64,000 nt of DNA from Thalassospira profundimaris (GCF_003326675.1 NZ_JPWF01000002.1:62001-126000); one strand, 5' to 3'; shown: positions 52,362 through 63,104, counted from the stretch's first letter. Notes: generated by a model not told the origin, from the letters alone. Numbers and translations: made by a program.

Positions 52362-53440
52362 TCATGGAACAGACGATCCGCGCGCAAACCACCCTGCCCC
52401 CAAAGATCGGATTTGCCGAAAAATGGCGGCGCAGACTGTTTGGCAATCTCCGCGACGGCATCCTGACCATGATCCTGATCGCAGCGGTTCTTGGACTGGG
52501 CAGTGTTGCGATCAACTGGCTTGTCATCAATGCGGTTGCACCCTGGAGTACGGCAGATTTATGCCGGGAAGCCACCGGGGCCTGTTGGCCGTTTCTGGTG
52601 GAAAAGCACCGTCTGATCCTGTTTGGCACCTATCCGTGGGAACAGCAATGGCGACCATTTATGGCCAGCCTGATCCTTTTGATCGGGGTCGGTGTTTCAA
52701 TGGTGCCGCACTGGCAGGACAAGCGCCTGATCTGGGTGTGGCTTGGCCTTGCGGTGACATTTACCGTTTTGATGCGGGGCGGCGTTGGCGGGCTTGAATA
52801 TGTGCAGCCGGAACGCTGGAACGGCTTGCCGGTTTTGCTGATGCTGGCGATTTTCGGGCTGGTCTTTGCCTTTCCGCTGGGGCTTTTCCTTGCGCTGGCG
52901 CGTCATCAGGACAAGCTGCCCGCCCTTCGCGCGATTGCGGTTCTGTGGATCGAGCTTGTGCGCGGTGTTCCGATGATCATGGTGCTGTTTCTGGGGTTGT
53001 TTGTCCTGCCCCTGATGATGCCCGATGACATCAAGCTGAACCCGCTGATCACGACCATGATCGCGCTGGTGATTTTTCATTCTGCCTATTTTGCCGAGTC
53101 CATTCGCGGCGGTTTGCAAACCGTGCCGCTTGGACAATATGAGGCAGCCGACAGCCAGGGATTAAGCTGGTTCCAGAAGACCCGTTTGATCATTTTGCCG
53201 CAGGCATTGCGCATCGCGATGCCCGGCATCCTGAACACGGTTCTGGGGGCCTACAAGGACACATCCCTGGTCGTCATCATCGGCATTCACGACATCATGG
53301 CCACCGCAAAAATGTCATTCAGTGATCCTGTCTGGCAGCGGTACGGGCTGGAAGCATATCTGTTTGTAGGCGGCTGGTTCCTTGCGACCTGCTGGTGCCT
53401 TTCATCCTACAGCAGGTGGTTGGAGAGAAGAACTTCGTAG
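52358..53440 (+). CDS. aapM: Amino-acid ABC transporter permease, AapM-like
   Basis: The second, 360-residue permease of the importer, with about eight hydrophobic segments and the EAA loop Thr-Val-Pro-Leu-Gly-Gln-Tyr-Glu-Ala-Ala-Asp-Ser-Gln-Gly near residue 253. An N-terminal extension with Cys-Arg-Glu-Ala-Thr-Gly-Ala-Cys-Trp matches the AapM family. It starts at the four-base ATGA overlap with aapQ and is followed by the binding-protein gene after 21 bases. AapQ and AapM form the transmembrane heterodimer. Confidence 0.93.
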   Translation: MIMEQTIRAQTTLPPKIGFAEKWRRRLFGNLRDGILTMILIAAVLGLGSVAINWLVINAVAPWSTADLCREATGACWPFLVEKHRLILFGTYPWEQQWRPFMASLILLIGVGVSMVPHWQDKRLIWVWLGLAVTFTVLMRGGVGGLEYVQPERWNGLPVLLMLAIFGLVFAFPLGLFLALARHQDKLPALRAIAVLWIELVRGVPMIMVLFLGLFVLPLMMPDDIKLNPLITTMIALVIFHSAYFAESIRGGLQTVPLGQYEAADSQGLSWFQKTRLIILPQALRIAMPGILNTVLGAYKDTSLVVIIGIHDIMATAKMSFSDPVWQRYGLEAYLFVGGWFLATCWCLSSYSRWLERRTS

Positions 53441-53461
53441 GGCATTTTAACAGGGAGCCTC

Positions 53462-54505
53462 ATGATGAAAGTGCGTTTTGTCTTGCCTGCTGCGTTTGCA
53501 GTTCTTGCCGGTTTTGCCACACAGGCCAATGCCGGTCCCGTTATGGATAAGATCAAGGCCGAAGACAGTCTGGTCTGTCTGGTCAATACCAACTCGCCGG
53601 GATTTTCGGTTCCTGACAGTCAGGGGGTCTATCAGGGATTTAACACCGATTTCTGCCGCATGACCGCAGCCGCCATTCTGGGCGATGCCAAGAAAGCCGA
53701 TATTCGCGGCATCGGTTTTTCCGACAGCATGAAAACAATCGTTGCCGAAGGTGCCGATATGGCATCGCGCAGCATCACCCGTACCGGCACCCGTGACGCC
53801 AATCCGGGCATGCGTTTTGTCGTGACGACCTATTATGACGGTCAGGGCTTCATGATCCCCAAAAAGCTGGGCGTCAATCACGCCAGCGAACTTAACGGGG
53901 CAACGGTGTGCGCCGAAGAAGGATCAACCACGCTTTTGAACATTGCCGACTGGTTTGGTGATCGCAATATCGAGTACCGGGTTGAAAATATTGCCGACAA
54001 ATCGGCCCGCCTGCAGGCATTTTTCGCCGGGAAATGCGACGTTCTGGCCAGTGACCGCACGGCCCTGAGTTCGGACCGGCTTCTGGCCGATAATCCGGGT
54101 GACTTTGCGATCCTGCCCGAAGTGATTTCCAATGAACCGCTGACCTTGCTGTCACGTCCTGATGATGCATTTGAAACCGCCATTTACTGGGCGTTTCAGG
54201 TGATGCTGAATGCCGAGGCGATGGGTGTTACATCGGAAAATATCGATGGCATCATGGCCGATCTTGCCAATCAGCCCAAAGGCGTCCAGCGCCTGTTCGG
54301 TCAGGATTCAGCCGCCGGGGAAATGGCGCAGCAGATCGGCCTTCCGGCAGACTGGAGCTATCAGATCATCAAGCAGGTCGGCAATTATGGCGAAGTCTAT
54401 GACCGCCATCTTGGCCCGAACACCAGCTTTGACATGGCGCGCACGGCAACGGCCAACGCGCTTAGTCAGGATGGCGGGCTGCTTTATCCCGATCCGATCC
54501 GTTAA
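53462..54505 (+). CDS. aapJ: Amino-acid ABC transporter solute-binding protein, AapJ-like
   Basis: A 347-residue periplasmic protein with a signal peptide ending Gln-Ala-Asn-Ala and the AapJ layout: Leu-Val-Cys-Leu-Val-Asn-Thr-Asn-Ser-Pro-Gly-Phe-Ser near 38, Gly-Ala-Thr-Val-Cys-Ala-Glu-Glu-Gly-Ser-Thr-Thr mid-protein, and Gln-Val-Gly-Asn-Tyr-Gly-Glu-Val-Tyr-Asp-Arg near the C-terminus. It binds amino acids for the AapQM channel. In the common aap order the binding gene comes first; here it is third, after aapM. GGAG lies before the ATG. A 121-base gap with a possible hairpin separates it from aapP. Confidence 0.93.
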   Translation: MMKVRFVLPAAFAVLAGFATQANAGPVMDKIKAEDSLVCLVNTNSPGFSVPDSQGVYQGFNTDFCRMTAAAILGDAKKADIRGIGFSDSMKTIVAEGADMASRSITRTGTRDANPGMRFVVTTYYDGQGFMIPKKLGVNHASELNGATVCAEEGSTTLLNIADWFGDRNIEYRVENIADKSARLQAFFAGKCDVLASDRTALSSDRLLADNPGDFAILPEVISNEPLTLLSRPDDAFETAIYWAFQVMLNAEAMGVTSENIDGIMADLANQPKGVQRLFGQDSAAGEMAQQIGLPADWSYQIIKQVGNYGEVYDRHLGPNTSFDMARTATANALSQDGGLLYPDPIR

Positions 54506-54626
54506 CCGCCCACAGGACCGATGCGGGTGCATAGCCTCCCCGTATCTCACCACATGCGCGCGTGTCGGTCCTGTTCCTTTTGCCGGAGTTTCCCAAACCG
54601 GGCCCGTAAACAGGGATGGATGAGCC

Positions 54627-55412
54627 ATGAATATCAATCTCGGGCGTGATCGCGCCAGTTCTGCGCAAAGCAGCCAGAGTGCCGCAATCCATATTCGCAA
54701 TCTGAATAAATGGTACGGCAGCTTTCAGGCATTGAACGATATATCGCTTAATGTTCAAGCCGGGGAACGCATGGTGATTTGCGGCCCGTCCGGGTCGGGA
54801 AAATCAACCCTGATCCGCTGCATGAACGGTCTTGAACAGGCCGAAAGCGGTTCAATTTCCATCGGCGGCACAGAGATGAGCGCAGACGGACCGTCGCTTG
54901 CGCGTATTCGCAAGACAACCGGCATGGTGTTTCAGCAATTCAACCTGTATCCGCATCTGAGCATTCTGGAGAATTGCGTTCTGGCCCCGATGTGGGTGCA
55001 TAAGATCCCGCGCAAACAGGCCGAAGAAACCGCGTTTCGTTTTCTGGAGCGCGTCAACATCGCCGCACAGGCCAGCAAATACCCGCACCAGTTATCGGGC
55101 GGGCAACAACAGCGTGCGGCGATTGCGCGTACATTGTGTGTCGGCCCCAAAATCATCCTGTTTGATGAACCGACATCGGCCCTTGATCCCGAAATGATCA
55201 CCGAGGTTCTCGATGTGATGATCGATCTGGCCAGCGAACAGATCACCATGGTTTGCGTCACCCACGAGATGGGTTTTGCCAGACGTGTTGCCGACCGGGT
55301 GGTTTTCATGGATAGCGGCGAGATCGTCGAGATCGCAACTCCGGACACCTTCTTTGATCAGCCGCAATCAGCACGCGGCAAGGCCTTTCTGGCCAAAGTT
55401 TTCAGCCACTAG
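54627..55412 (+). CDS. aapP: Amino-acid ABC transporter ATP-binding protein, AapP-like
   Basis: A 261-residue ATPase with Walker A Gly-Pro-Ser-Gly-Ser-Gly-Lys-Ser at 53-60, the signature Leu-Ser-Gly-Gly-Gln-Gln-Gln near 154, Walker B Ile-Leu-Phe-Asp-Glu-Pro near 176 and the switch His in Val-Thr-His-Glu-Met. The Lys-Trp-Tyr-Gly-Ser-Phe start and the Gln-Phe-Asn-Leu-Tyr-Pro-His Q-loop match the amino-acid (GlnQ/AapP) class. It powers the AapQMJ system. A phosphatase gene follows after 17 bases. Confidence 0.96.
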   Translation: MNINLGRDRASSAQSSQSAAIHIRNLNKWYGSFQALNDISLNVQAGERMVICGPSGSGKSTLIRCMNGLEQAESGSISIGGTEMSADGPSLARIRKTTGMVFQQFNLYPHLSILENCVLAPMWVHKIPRKQAEETAFRFLERVNIAAQASKYPHQLSGGQQQRAAIARTLCVGPKIILFDEPTSALDPEMITEVLDVMIDLASEQITMVCVTHEMGFARRVADRVVFMDSGEIVEIATPDTFFDQPQSARGKAFLAKVFSH

Positions 55413-55429
55413 GGTCAGGACCCGTTTAT

Positions 55430-55894
55430 ATGATTTCCGTATTGTTTGCCTGCACGGGCAATACCTGTCGGTCCCCGATTGCCGCGGCCATCGCCCGGCA
55501 ATATGTCAAACTGCATAATATGCCTTTCAAGATCAGTTCTGCCGGGCTGCATGCCGACAGCAACTGTCCGATTACCCCCGAGGCACATCTGTCGCTTCAA
55601 AATATCGGCATTGATACCGTCCATGCCAGTCAGCCCCTGACACCTGAACTGATCGGGTCGAGTGACGCGATCTTTGTCATGGAAAACTGGCAGGCCGAAA
55701 AAGTGATTGATCAGGTCAGGCAGATGGCACTTGCCACCCCGCCCGTGGTCATGATGATTGACCCGATGGGTGATATCGCCGATCCGCTGGGCAAGGGGCA
55801 GAATGCCTACGACAATCTGACCAAACAGATGCTTGGTCTTGTGCCCGGGGTCCTGAGCGGCCTTGCCAAAAGCCCGGCCGCAACAGAGGGCTAA
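55430..55894 (+). CDS. Low-molecular-weight protein tyrosine phosphatase
   Basis: The 154-residue protein has the LMW-PTP loop Cys8-Thr-Gly-Asn-Thr-Cys-Arg14-Ser near the N-terminus and a likely general-acid Asp in Asp-Ile-Ala-Asp-Pro-Leu near residue 120. Met-Glu-Asn-Trp-Gln-Ala-Glu fits the family too. Members dephosphorylate tyrosine or arginine on proteins. It is only 17 bases after aapP and likely cotranscribed with the importer, an unusual pairing. It converges on the phaC-like gene. Confidence 0.9.
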   Translation: MISVLFACTGNTCRSPIAAAIARQYVKLHNMPFKISSAGLHADSNCPITPEAHLSLQNIGIDTVHASQPLTPELIGSSDAIFVMENWQAEKVIDQVRQMALATPPVVMMIDPMGDIADPLGKGQNAYDNLTKQMLGLVPGVLSGLAKSPAATEG

Positions 55895-55909
55895 TCGTAA
55901 CTGGCCCGG

Positions 55910-57097
55910 TTACTGACCGAGCCAGTTTACCACCGGCTCCCACGTTGATTTTTCCGCCCGTGATCCGACCATCATGCCGATATGTCCACTTGATGGGTGA
56001 AGTTCGGTGCGCAAATCTTCGGGGAAGGCATCAAACAGGGCCTGCGCACTTTCGGGCGGTACGATGCGGTCATTTTCCGGAATGACCGCCAGCACCGGAC
56101 AGGACAAATCAGCCGGATTGATATCAATTCCATCAATCTGCCATTCGCCCTTGGCCGGTTTGTTTTCGACATACCAGCCGATCAGGCAATCGACCGACAC
56201 GCGCCGGGTCAAGGGCACACCATCATTCAGCCAGTCTTCAAGGGCGACGAAATCATGGGCCTTGGCAGAATCCGGTGCCATTTTTTCAAAACGCCGGAAT
56301 TTCTCGCCAATCATAAAGGGATCGAGGCTGGCAAACAGGCTTTGCAGCACATCGACCGGCAATGTGTCATGAATGGCCAGCATATGGGGCAAAGACGGCG
56401 CAAAGGCCGCGGCAATCCGAGACTGGGTCGGGCCAGCGGCCATGAAATCCCAAGGGGTCGCCAACAGCACAAGCCTTGATACCTGTGCCGGATCCAGAAG
56501 CGTTGCCGCCAACGCCAGAACCCCGCCCATACAATAACCGATCATTGGCACCGGCCCGCCATTCATGTCCGCGACATCCTGAAGGATGGTTACAAGGCGG
56601 GCAGCGATATAATCATCAAGGCCAAAATTGGCCTCGTCCATGCCGGGATACCCCCATTCAACAAGCAATGGACGATAGCCGCATTTGGCAAGATAGCGGG
56701 CGAAGCTGCGCTTTTCGTTCAGATCAAGGATATAGCCGCGGTTCACCAGGGATGGCACCAGAAGCACGATCTTGCCCGGTTGCTGATCCTTTTTGGGCGT
56801 GATGGCCCCGTAATCATAGACACAGGTCGATCCGTCTTCCCAGATGACCGGGATGTCCTTGCGGGACTGTTCACGCGGCCGCAAATAGGGATGGCGTTGA
56901 TAGGCACGCACACCGTCATGGAACCCGGCATGGCGATCAAAGGCAACACGATCAAGCGCCTGGGCGACGTCATCGGGGTGAAAGGCTTCAATCTCACTTA
57001 GGAGGTTTTCTGCCTGTTCCTTCAGTTCCGGCTTCCAGGGCAGCAATTGTTTCAGAAAGATCGGCAATGCGGCGCGTGAGCTGAGCCAGCTCGTCAT
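55910..57097 (-). CDS. phaC: Class III-type PHA synthase, PhaC-like
   Basis: An alpha/beta-hydrolase with the PHA-synthase lipase-like box Gly-Tyr-Cys-Met-Gly-Gly, so the nucleophile is Cys rather than Ser. Asp (Glu-Asn-Asp-Arg-Ile-Val-Pro) and His (Ser-Ser-Gly-His-Ile-Gly) complete the triad. Val-Pro-Ser-Leu-Val-Asn-Arg-Gly-Tyr and Glu-Trp-Gly-Tyr-Pro are shared with class III PhaC. At about 395 residues it is much shorter than class I enzymes (about 590). The start is uncertain: ATGs at 57097 and 57115, or a later TTG, all lie inside the 3' end of the phaE-like gene. It probably polymerises hydroxyacyl-CoA with the PhaE-like partner. Confidence 0.82.
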   Translation of the reverse strand: MTSWLSSRAALPIFLKQLLPWKPELKEQAENLLSEIEAFHPDDVAQALDRVAFDRHAGFHDGVRAYQRHPYLRPREQSRKDIPVIWEDGSTCVYDYGAITPKKDQQPGKIVLLVPSLVNRGYILDLNEKRSFARYLAKCGYRPLLVEWGYPGMDEANFGLDDYIAARLVTILQDVADMNGGPVPMIGYCMGGVLALAATLLDPAQVSRLVLLATPWDFMAAGPTQSRIAAAFAPSLPHMLAIHDTLPVDVLQSLFASLDPFMIGEKFRRFEKMAPDSAKAHDFVALEDWLNDGVPLTRRVSVDCLIGWYVENKPAKGEWQIDGIDINPADLSCPVLAVIPENDRIVPPESAQALFDAFPEDLRTELHPSSGHIGMMVGSRAEKSTWEPVVNWLGQ

Positions 57098-57854
57098 CTC
57101 GACTGCCATGTGCATCGGAAGCGGCCGCGGTCCTGCCCGTTTCAGGCTTTGTCTTTTTGGCGGAAGCGGCTTTTGTTTCAGTGGACTGATCATTCTTGCC
57201 CTGCCCCTTTGCAGTATTTTTTGCGGCCTTGGTCTTTTTCGATGCGGCGTCCGGTGAGGTTGCAGAAGCCTTTTTGCCGGTCTTGTCTGTGGTCTTATCC
57301 GGGACCCCGTCAGCCCCCTTGTCCTCGGTTGCCTTGTCCTCGGCTGCTTGAGCAGCTTGCTCCGCCTTTGGCGCGGAGGAGGACGGCTTTGCCCCGGCAG
57401 CCCCCATACCCGACATGCCCGGCATTCCGGCCATCACCGCCATGTTGGGCGGGAACGGCATGCCGGTCGGGAAGGGTGCGGTTGGCAAATCGCGTGCGGC
57501 CTTGGCCATTTGATCCATCATCGCCATCAACGGATTGTTTTCACCCGTCACACCGGAAAAGGCGGCGGCAAACGGATTGGCGCTTTGCGGGGCGGCCTGT
57601 TGGCCCATTGCCATTTGGCCAATCAGCTTGCCCCATGCTTCAAACCCTTCGCCCATGCGCGTGGTGTCCGCGCCCAGCGACGCATACAGACGCCCGATGG
57701 CACTTGCGGCATCGGCCCCGTCGGCAGTTGCGGCAACCTGTTCGCGCCAAAGGGCAAGAAAGCGGGCGGCAAGCTGTTCGAGCTTGTCATCATCAGATGA
57801 TGCGCCGGGTGCCGAACTTTCCGGGTGATCCCCGGTGTTCCTGTCAGTCGTCAT
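56994..57854 (-). CDS. phaE: PhaE-like PHA synthase subunit
   Basis: A 286-residue protein with a helical N-terminal part (Leu-Ala-Ala-Arg-Phe-Leu-Ala-Leu-Trp-Arg-Glu-Gln near 28, Phe-Glu-Ala-Trp-Gly-Lys-Leu-Ile near 70), then a Met/Pro/Gly stretch (about 125-155). A long Ala/Lys/Thr low-complexity linker (about 155-250) and a C-terminal coiled coil (Leu-Ala-Gln-Leu-Thr-Arg-Arg-Ile-Ala-Asp-Leu) follow. The coiled-coil end and the adjoining PhaC-like gene support a PhaE/PhaR-type subunit, but the sequence is too low-complexity to be sure. AAGG precedes the ATG. It overlaps phaC and is divergent from phaR. Confidence 0.68.
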   Translation of the reverse strand: MTTDRNTGDHPESSAPGASSDDDKLEQLAARFLALWREQVAATADGADAASAIGRLYASLGADTTRMGEGFEAWGKLIGQMAMGQQAAPQSANPFAAAFSGVTGENNPLMAMMDQMAKAARDLPTAPFPTGMPFPPNMAVMAGMPGMSGMGAAGAKPSSSAPKAEQAAQAAEDKATEDKGADGVPDKTTDKTGKKASATSPDAASKKTKAAKNTAKGQGKNDQSTETKAASAKKTKPETGRTAAASDAHGSRDDELAQLTRRIADLSETIAALEAGTEGTGRKPPK

Positions 57855-58169
57855 GGGTGCGGCCTTTTCGTTCCCTGATACGAAGGCTTTATATCGTCAA
57901 ATACTATAGATCGTTGGCAAGGGCGGGAAAACGAATTCCCGTGCTGCGCAGCAACAAATGGTATCGCAAGTTGTTTTTCGCACCGCACTTCGCGTTGAAT
58001 ACTGGACACATTGGAAAAATCGCGGCACTCTTGTTGTCTTCTGAGCGAATGCAAAATCGAAAATGCTGCGCAACATCGTAAATTGTGCAGACGCAAATCA
58101 GGCAGAAAGCCACCGTGACAAACGTTCGCCAGACAGACGTCCGGGAAACAGGGAAGCAGGAAAGACGCC
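57855..58169. promoter_or_regulatory. Divergent phaE-phaR control region
   Basis: About 315 bases with several TGC/GCA dyads: TGCTGCGCAGCA (perfect palindrome, 57942-57953), TGCTGCGCAACA (58064-58075) and TTGTGCAGACGCAAA (58083-58097). These resemble the sites before the phasin and phaB genes and fit PhaR autoregulation. Confidence 0.65.
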
Positions 58170-58790
58170 ATGACCACCAAGAAATCCGATGATCAGGACC
58201 GCATCGTAATCAAGAAATATGCGAACCGTCGCCTCTATAACACGGCGACCAGTTCCTATGTGACGCTTGATCACCTTTCACAGATGGTCAAAGAAAACAC
58301 CGACTTTGTGGTTTACGATGCCAAGTCGGGCGAAGACATCACCCGCCCGGTCCTTACCCAGATCATCGTCGAGGAAGAGAACAAGGGGCAGAACCTTTTG
58401 CCGATCAGCTTCCTGCGTCAATTGATCGGGTTCTATGGCGACAGCCTTCAGGGCCTTGTGCCGAGCTATCTTGAACAGGCGATGCGTGCCTTTGGCCATA
58501 ATCAGGAACAGATGCGCGAATATATGCAGGGCACGATGCAGGGCATGTTCCCGTTCGGCCAGTTCGAGGAAATGAACAAACAGAATATCGCGCTGTTTGA
58601 ACAGACGATGAAAATGTTTTCGCCGTTCCTTCAGGAAAATGAAAATGGCGGCCAGCCGGGCGCAACCCCGACCAAACCGGCCGCACCGGCAAGCCCGTCT
58701 TCGGATGCGTCACTCAATGAGCTGAAAAGTCAGCTTGAAGCCATGCAGGCCCAGCTTAACAGTCTGGCAAGCGGCAAGTCCGAGAAATAG
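58170..58790 (+). CDS. phaR: Polyhydroxyalkanoate synthesis repressor PhaR
   Basis: PhaR represses phasin and other PHA genes and is released when it binds PHA granules. The 206-residue protein has the conserved N-terminal DNA-binding region: Ile-Lys-Lys-Tyr-Ala-Asn-Arg-Arg-Leu-Tyr-Asn-Thr at about 15-26, and Tyr-Val-Thr-Leu-Asp. The accumulation-regulator middle part (Glu-Glu-Glu-Asn-Lys-Gly-Gln-Asn-Leu-Leu-Pro) and a helical, Pro/Ala-rich end follow. AGGAAAG lies before the ATG. It is divergent from the phaE/phaC pair and has a terminator. Confidence 0.96.
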   Translation: MTTKKSDDQDRIVIKKYANRRLYNTATSSYVTLDHLSQMVKENTDFVVYDAKSGEDITRPVLTQIIVEEENKGQNLLPISFLRQLIGFYGDSLQGLVPSYLEQAMRAFGHNQEQMREYMQGTMQGMFPFGQFEEMNKQNIALFEQTMKMFSPFLQENENGGQPGATPTKPAAPASPSSDASLNELKSQLEAMQAQLNSLASGKSEK

Positions 58791-59087
58791 TTTCCGGCTT
58801 CATGAACAGTTCAAGGGCGGGGTTGCGCAGGCACCCCGCCCTTTTCATGCGCAGAAAGCGGTTTGCGGCCCCACTGATGCCAATTGCACCGATGCGCAAG
58901 CCGATGATCAATGCAGAGTCGGCAATTTCCCGCCGTCCAAGTCGGCATTAATCCTGCATAAACTTTTTGTTAACCATTTAAACCCGCCCGGCATGGCCGA
59001 CAGGCGGCAATTTTTGCCGGGTAAATGCCCCAAACACACGGAGTCCCGAAACAGACAGGTAATTTCAACCCATAACGCTGAAACAGT
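58791..59087. other. Intergenic region after phaR
   Basis: About 297 bases. It begins with a strong terminator at 58813-58846. The rest holds no supported gene; the stretch just before 59088 lacks a clear ribosome site. Confidence 0.5.
58813..58846 (+). terminator. Terminator of phaR
   Basis: AAGGGCGGGGT and ACCCCGCCCTT form an 11-base perfect stem over a nine-base loop, followed by TTC, about 23 bases past the phaR stop. Confidence 0.88.
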
Positions 59088-59444
59088 ATGACCGCGATCA
59101 CACCGATACCCATGCAACCGGCCCGCTGGACTCCGTCTGCGAGCACCGGAACGGATGGTCCTGCCGGCATCGGAATCGAAATCCCTGCGCAAATTTCACC
59201 TGTACGCGAAATTGCGCAGAATGGTGGCGCGTGGCTGCAACCCCATGATCTTGGGGGCAGTGCAGCATTCTGGGCACAGCTGATCGGGCAACTCTTGCCA
59301 CAGGAAAACCTTTTGCAACCGCCGGTCATTCAGGAAATGCATGCCAGCTATGCACGGCATTCCAAACCTTATGGCGTAGAAACCCACGTCTTTTTTTCGC
59401 CTTCTGGACTAGACAAAGACAGCTCAATTGACCTATATAGCTAG
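59088..59444 (+). CDS. Hypothetical protein, 118 residues
   Basis: A plausible small gene: the frame gives a protein with natural composition, a Pro/Thr-rich start and a helical middle (Ala-Ala-Phe-Trp-Ala-Gln-Leu-Ile-Gly-Gln-Leu-Leu). The Tyr-Ala-Arg-His-Ser-Lys-Pro-Tyr-Gly segment looks conserved in style. There is no Shine-Dalgarno match and no recognised family. It lies in the 820-base space between phaR and the XRE gene on the same strand. It may be real or a chance frame. Confidence 0.45.
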   Translation: MTAITPIPMQPARWTPSASTGTDGPAGIGIEIPAQISPVREIAQNGGAWLQPHDLGGSAAFWAQLIGQLLPQENLLQPPVIQEMHASYARHSKPYGVETHVFFSPSGLDKDSSIDLYS

Positions 59445-59612
59445 CTTCTGGCGGATTGCTGTAATGATTACCTGACCAAAGTTCAGATACAGATCATGTA
59501 ATCGCAGTGCATTTATGGTGCTGCGAGCGCGTGGTCATTGGGCACAAATCAAACAAGCCCAACAGCATCCAAAGTGGGGATCTATAACTGGCGGTTGATA
59601 ACGGATTATAAA

Positions 59613-60008
59613 ATGACTGAGATTGCTGCAAACGAAGAACCGAAGCGCGCTAACCGCGCTACTGACACTGACCGTTATGTTGGTCAGCGTATCCGTGAAC
59701 GTCGCATCATGCTGGGCCTTTCCCAGCAGCAGATGGCTGACCTGATCGGTGTTACCTACCAGCAGGCCCACAAATACGAGCGCGGTATCAACCGCATCTC
59801 TGCGGGTCGCCTGTACGAGATTTCGCAGGTTCTGGGCGTTCCGGTAAGCTATTTCTACGAAGGCCTTGATGGCAATCAGGAAACCGAGCTTAACGCACGT
59901 CAGCGTATGTGCCTTGAACTGGCGCGTAACTTCGCAAGCATCAAGCACGAAAAACATCAGGAAGCTCTGAGCCAGATGGCTCGCGCCCTTGCTGATCAGG
60001 CCGCATAA
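59613..60008 (+). CDS. XRE-family helix-turn-helix regulator
   Basis: The 131-residue protein has a Cro/CI-type helix-turn-helix at about 20-75: Val-Gly-Gln-Arg-Ile-Arg-Glu-Arg-Arg, Leu-Ser-Gln-Gln-Gln-Met-Ala-Asp-Leu-Ile-Gly-Val-Thr-Tyr-Gln-Gln, then Tyr-Glu-Arg-Gly-Ile-Asn-Arg-Ile. The C-terminal helix is Ala-rich. This is a conserved single-domain XRE type of alphaproteobacteria, of unclear targets. I start at 59613 (GGAT eight bases upstream) rather than 59538. Codon use (CGT, GGT, CTG) is more biased than in the flanking genes, as in abundant proteins. A terminator follows. Confidence 0.9.
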   Translation: MTEIAANEEPKRANRATDTDRYVGQRIRERRIMLGLSQQQMADLIGVTYQQAHKYERGINRISAGRLYEISQVLGVPVSYFYEGLDGNQETELNARQRMCLELARNFASIKHEKHQEALSQMARALADQAA

Positions 60009-60037
60009 GTTCACGTTCGAACTTACGCGCCACCGCT

Positions 60038-60076
60038 AAAAAGGCTGCCCCTGTCAAGGTTGGCAGCCTTTTTTTG
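60038..60076 (+). terminator. Terminator of the XRE gene
   Basis: AAAAAGGCTGCC pairs with GGCAGCCTTTTT across a 12-base loop. A run of seven T follows, 30 bases past the stop. Confidence 0.92.
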
Positions 60077-60138
60077 TGCCTTGTCGCGGGGGCTGGTCGT
60101 TGTAATCTTGGTGCAACTGGCAAAAAGGCGACCAAACC

Positions 60139-60765
60139 ATGATCACCGATCACCTGATTGATCAACTTGACCAATACCGGCGCGACAGCGGTTTTTTGAC
60201 CATTGCAGAAACCATCGCACTTGGCCGGACGGGCAATATCGTTTTTGATCCGTTTTCGACCCTTGTTTCCCGGCATGTCGTGATGGGGGCCAACAACATC
60301 CTTTGCCCCAACATCCGTTTGGAAGCCGATCAGGACGGGGAATTATCCATCGGGAACGGCAACACGTTTTCCGGCAACACCACGATCATTGCGCAGACCG
60401 GGCCGATCAGGATCGGGGATGGGAACATCTTTGGTCCGGGCAACATCACCCTATCGACCGGGCGCAAGGATGCGATGATCACTATCGGTTCGCACGGGCG
60501 ATATCGCGGCACCATCGACATGGATGGCCAGTGCGCGTTGGGGAATGGCAGCCAGATCCTTGGCCAGATCAGCGCACAGTCGGTATGCCTTGCCGATGGC
60601 GGATCGTTCGAACATCCGATTGCAGATGAACGTGGTGCGGTGCTTAAGGGATTTGGAAAGGCGACCAACATCCGGCTTGAGACCGGCAAGGTGATCGCAG
60701 GCAGTGGTGACTTCTGCATCAGTGCGCAGAAGTCACAGTCGTTCTATCACCCCGAAGCGCGGTGA
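60139..60765 (+). CDS. Left-handed beta-helix (hexapeptide-like) protein of unknown function
   Basis: A 208-residue protein whose middle shows repeated Ile-Gly-(Asp/Asn)-Gly-Asn turns (Leu-Ser-Ile-Gly-Asn-Gly-Asn-Thr-Phe, Ile-Arg-Ile-Gly-Asp-Gly-Asn-Ile-Phe). These suit a left-handed beta-helix as in hexapeptide acyltransferases. The His and other acyltransferase active-site features are not seen, and no signal peptide is present, so activity is uncertain. It begins 130 bases after the XRE gene and ends 10 bases before the convergent proB stop. Confidence 0.82.
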   Translation: MITDHLIDQLDQYRRDSGFLTIAETIALGRTGNIVFDPFSTLVSRHVVMGANNILCPNIRLEADQDGELSIGNGNTFSGNTTIIAQTGPIRIGDGNIFGPGNITLSTGRKDAMITIGSHGRYRGTIDMDGQCALGNGSQILGQISAQSVCLADGGSFEHPIADERGAVLKGFGKATNIRLETGKVIAGSGDFCISAQKSQSFYHPEAR

Positions 60766-60774
60766 ATTCGCGCC

Positions 60775-63026
<2,252 letters not shown>

Positions 63027-63039
63027 TCACATACAACAA

Positions 63040-63065
63040 GGGAGGAATGATTGCTCATTCCTCCC
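63040..63065 (-). terminator. Hairpin after rpmA
   Basis: GGGAGGAATGA and TCATTCCTCCC form an 11-base perfect stem with a TTGC loop (+ strand). On the minus strand a TTGTTGT run follows. It lies between rpmA and obgE, so it may attenuate obgE-proB relative to the ribosomal-protein genes. Confidence 0.75.
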
Positions 63066-63104
63066 TCGAAAATCTTGCTACGTATCGCGCAGCCGACGGG
63101 AGGC

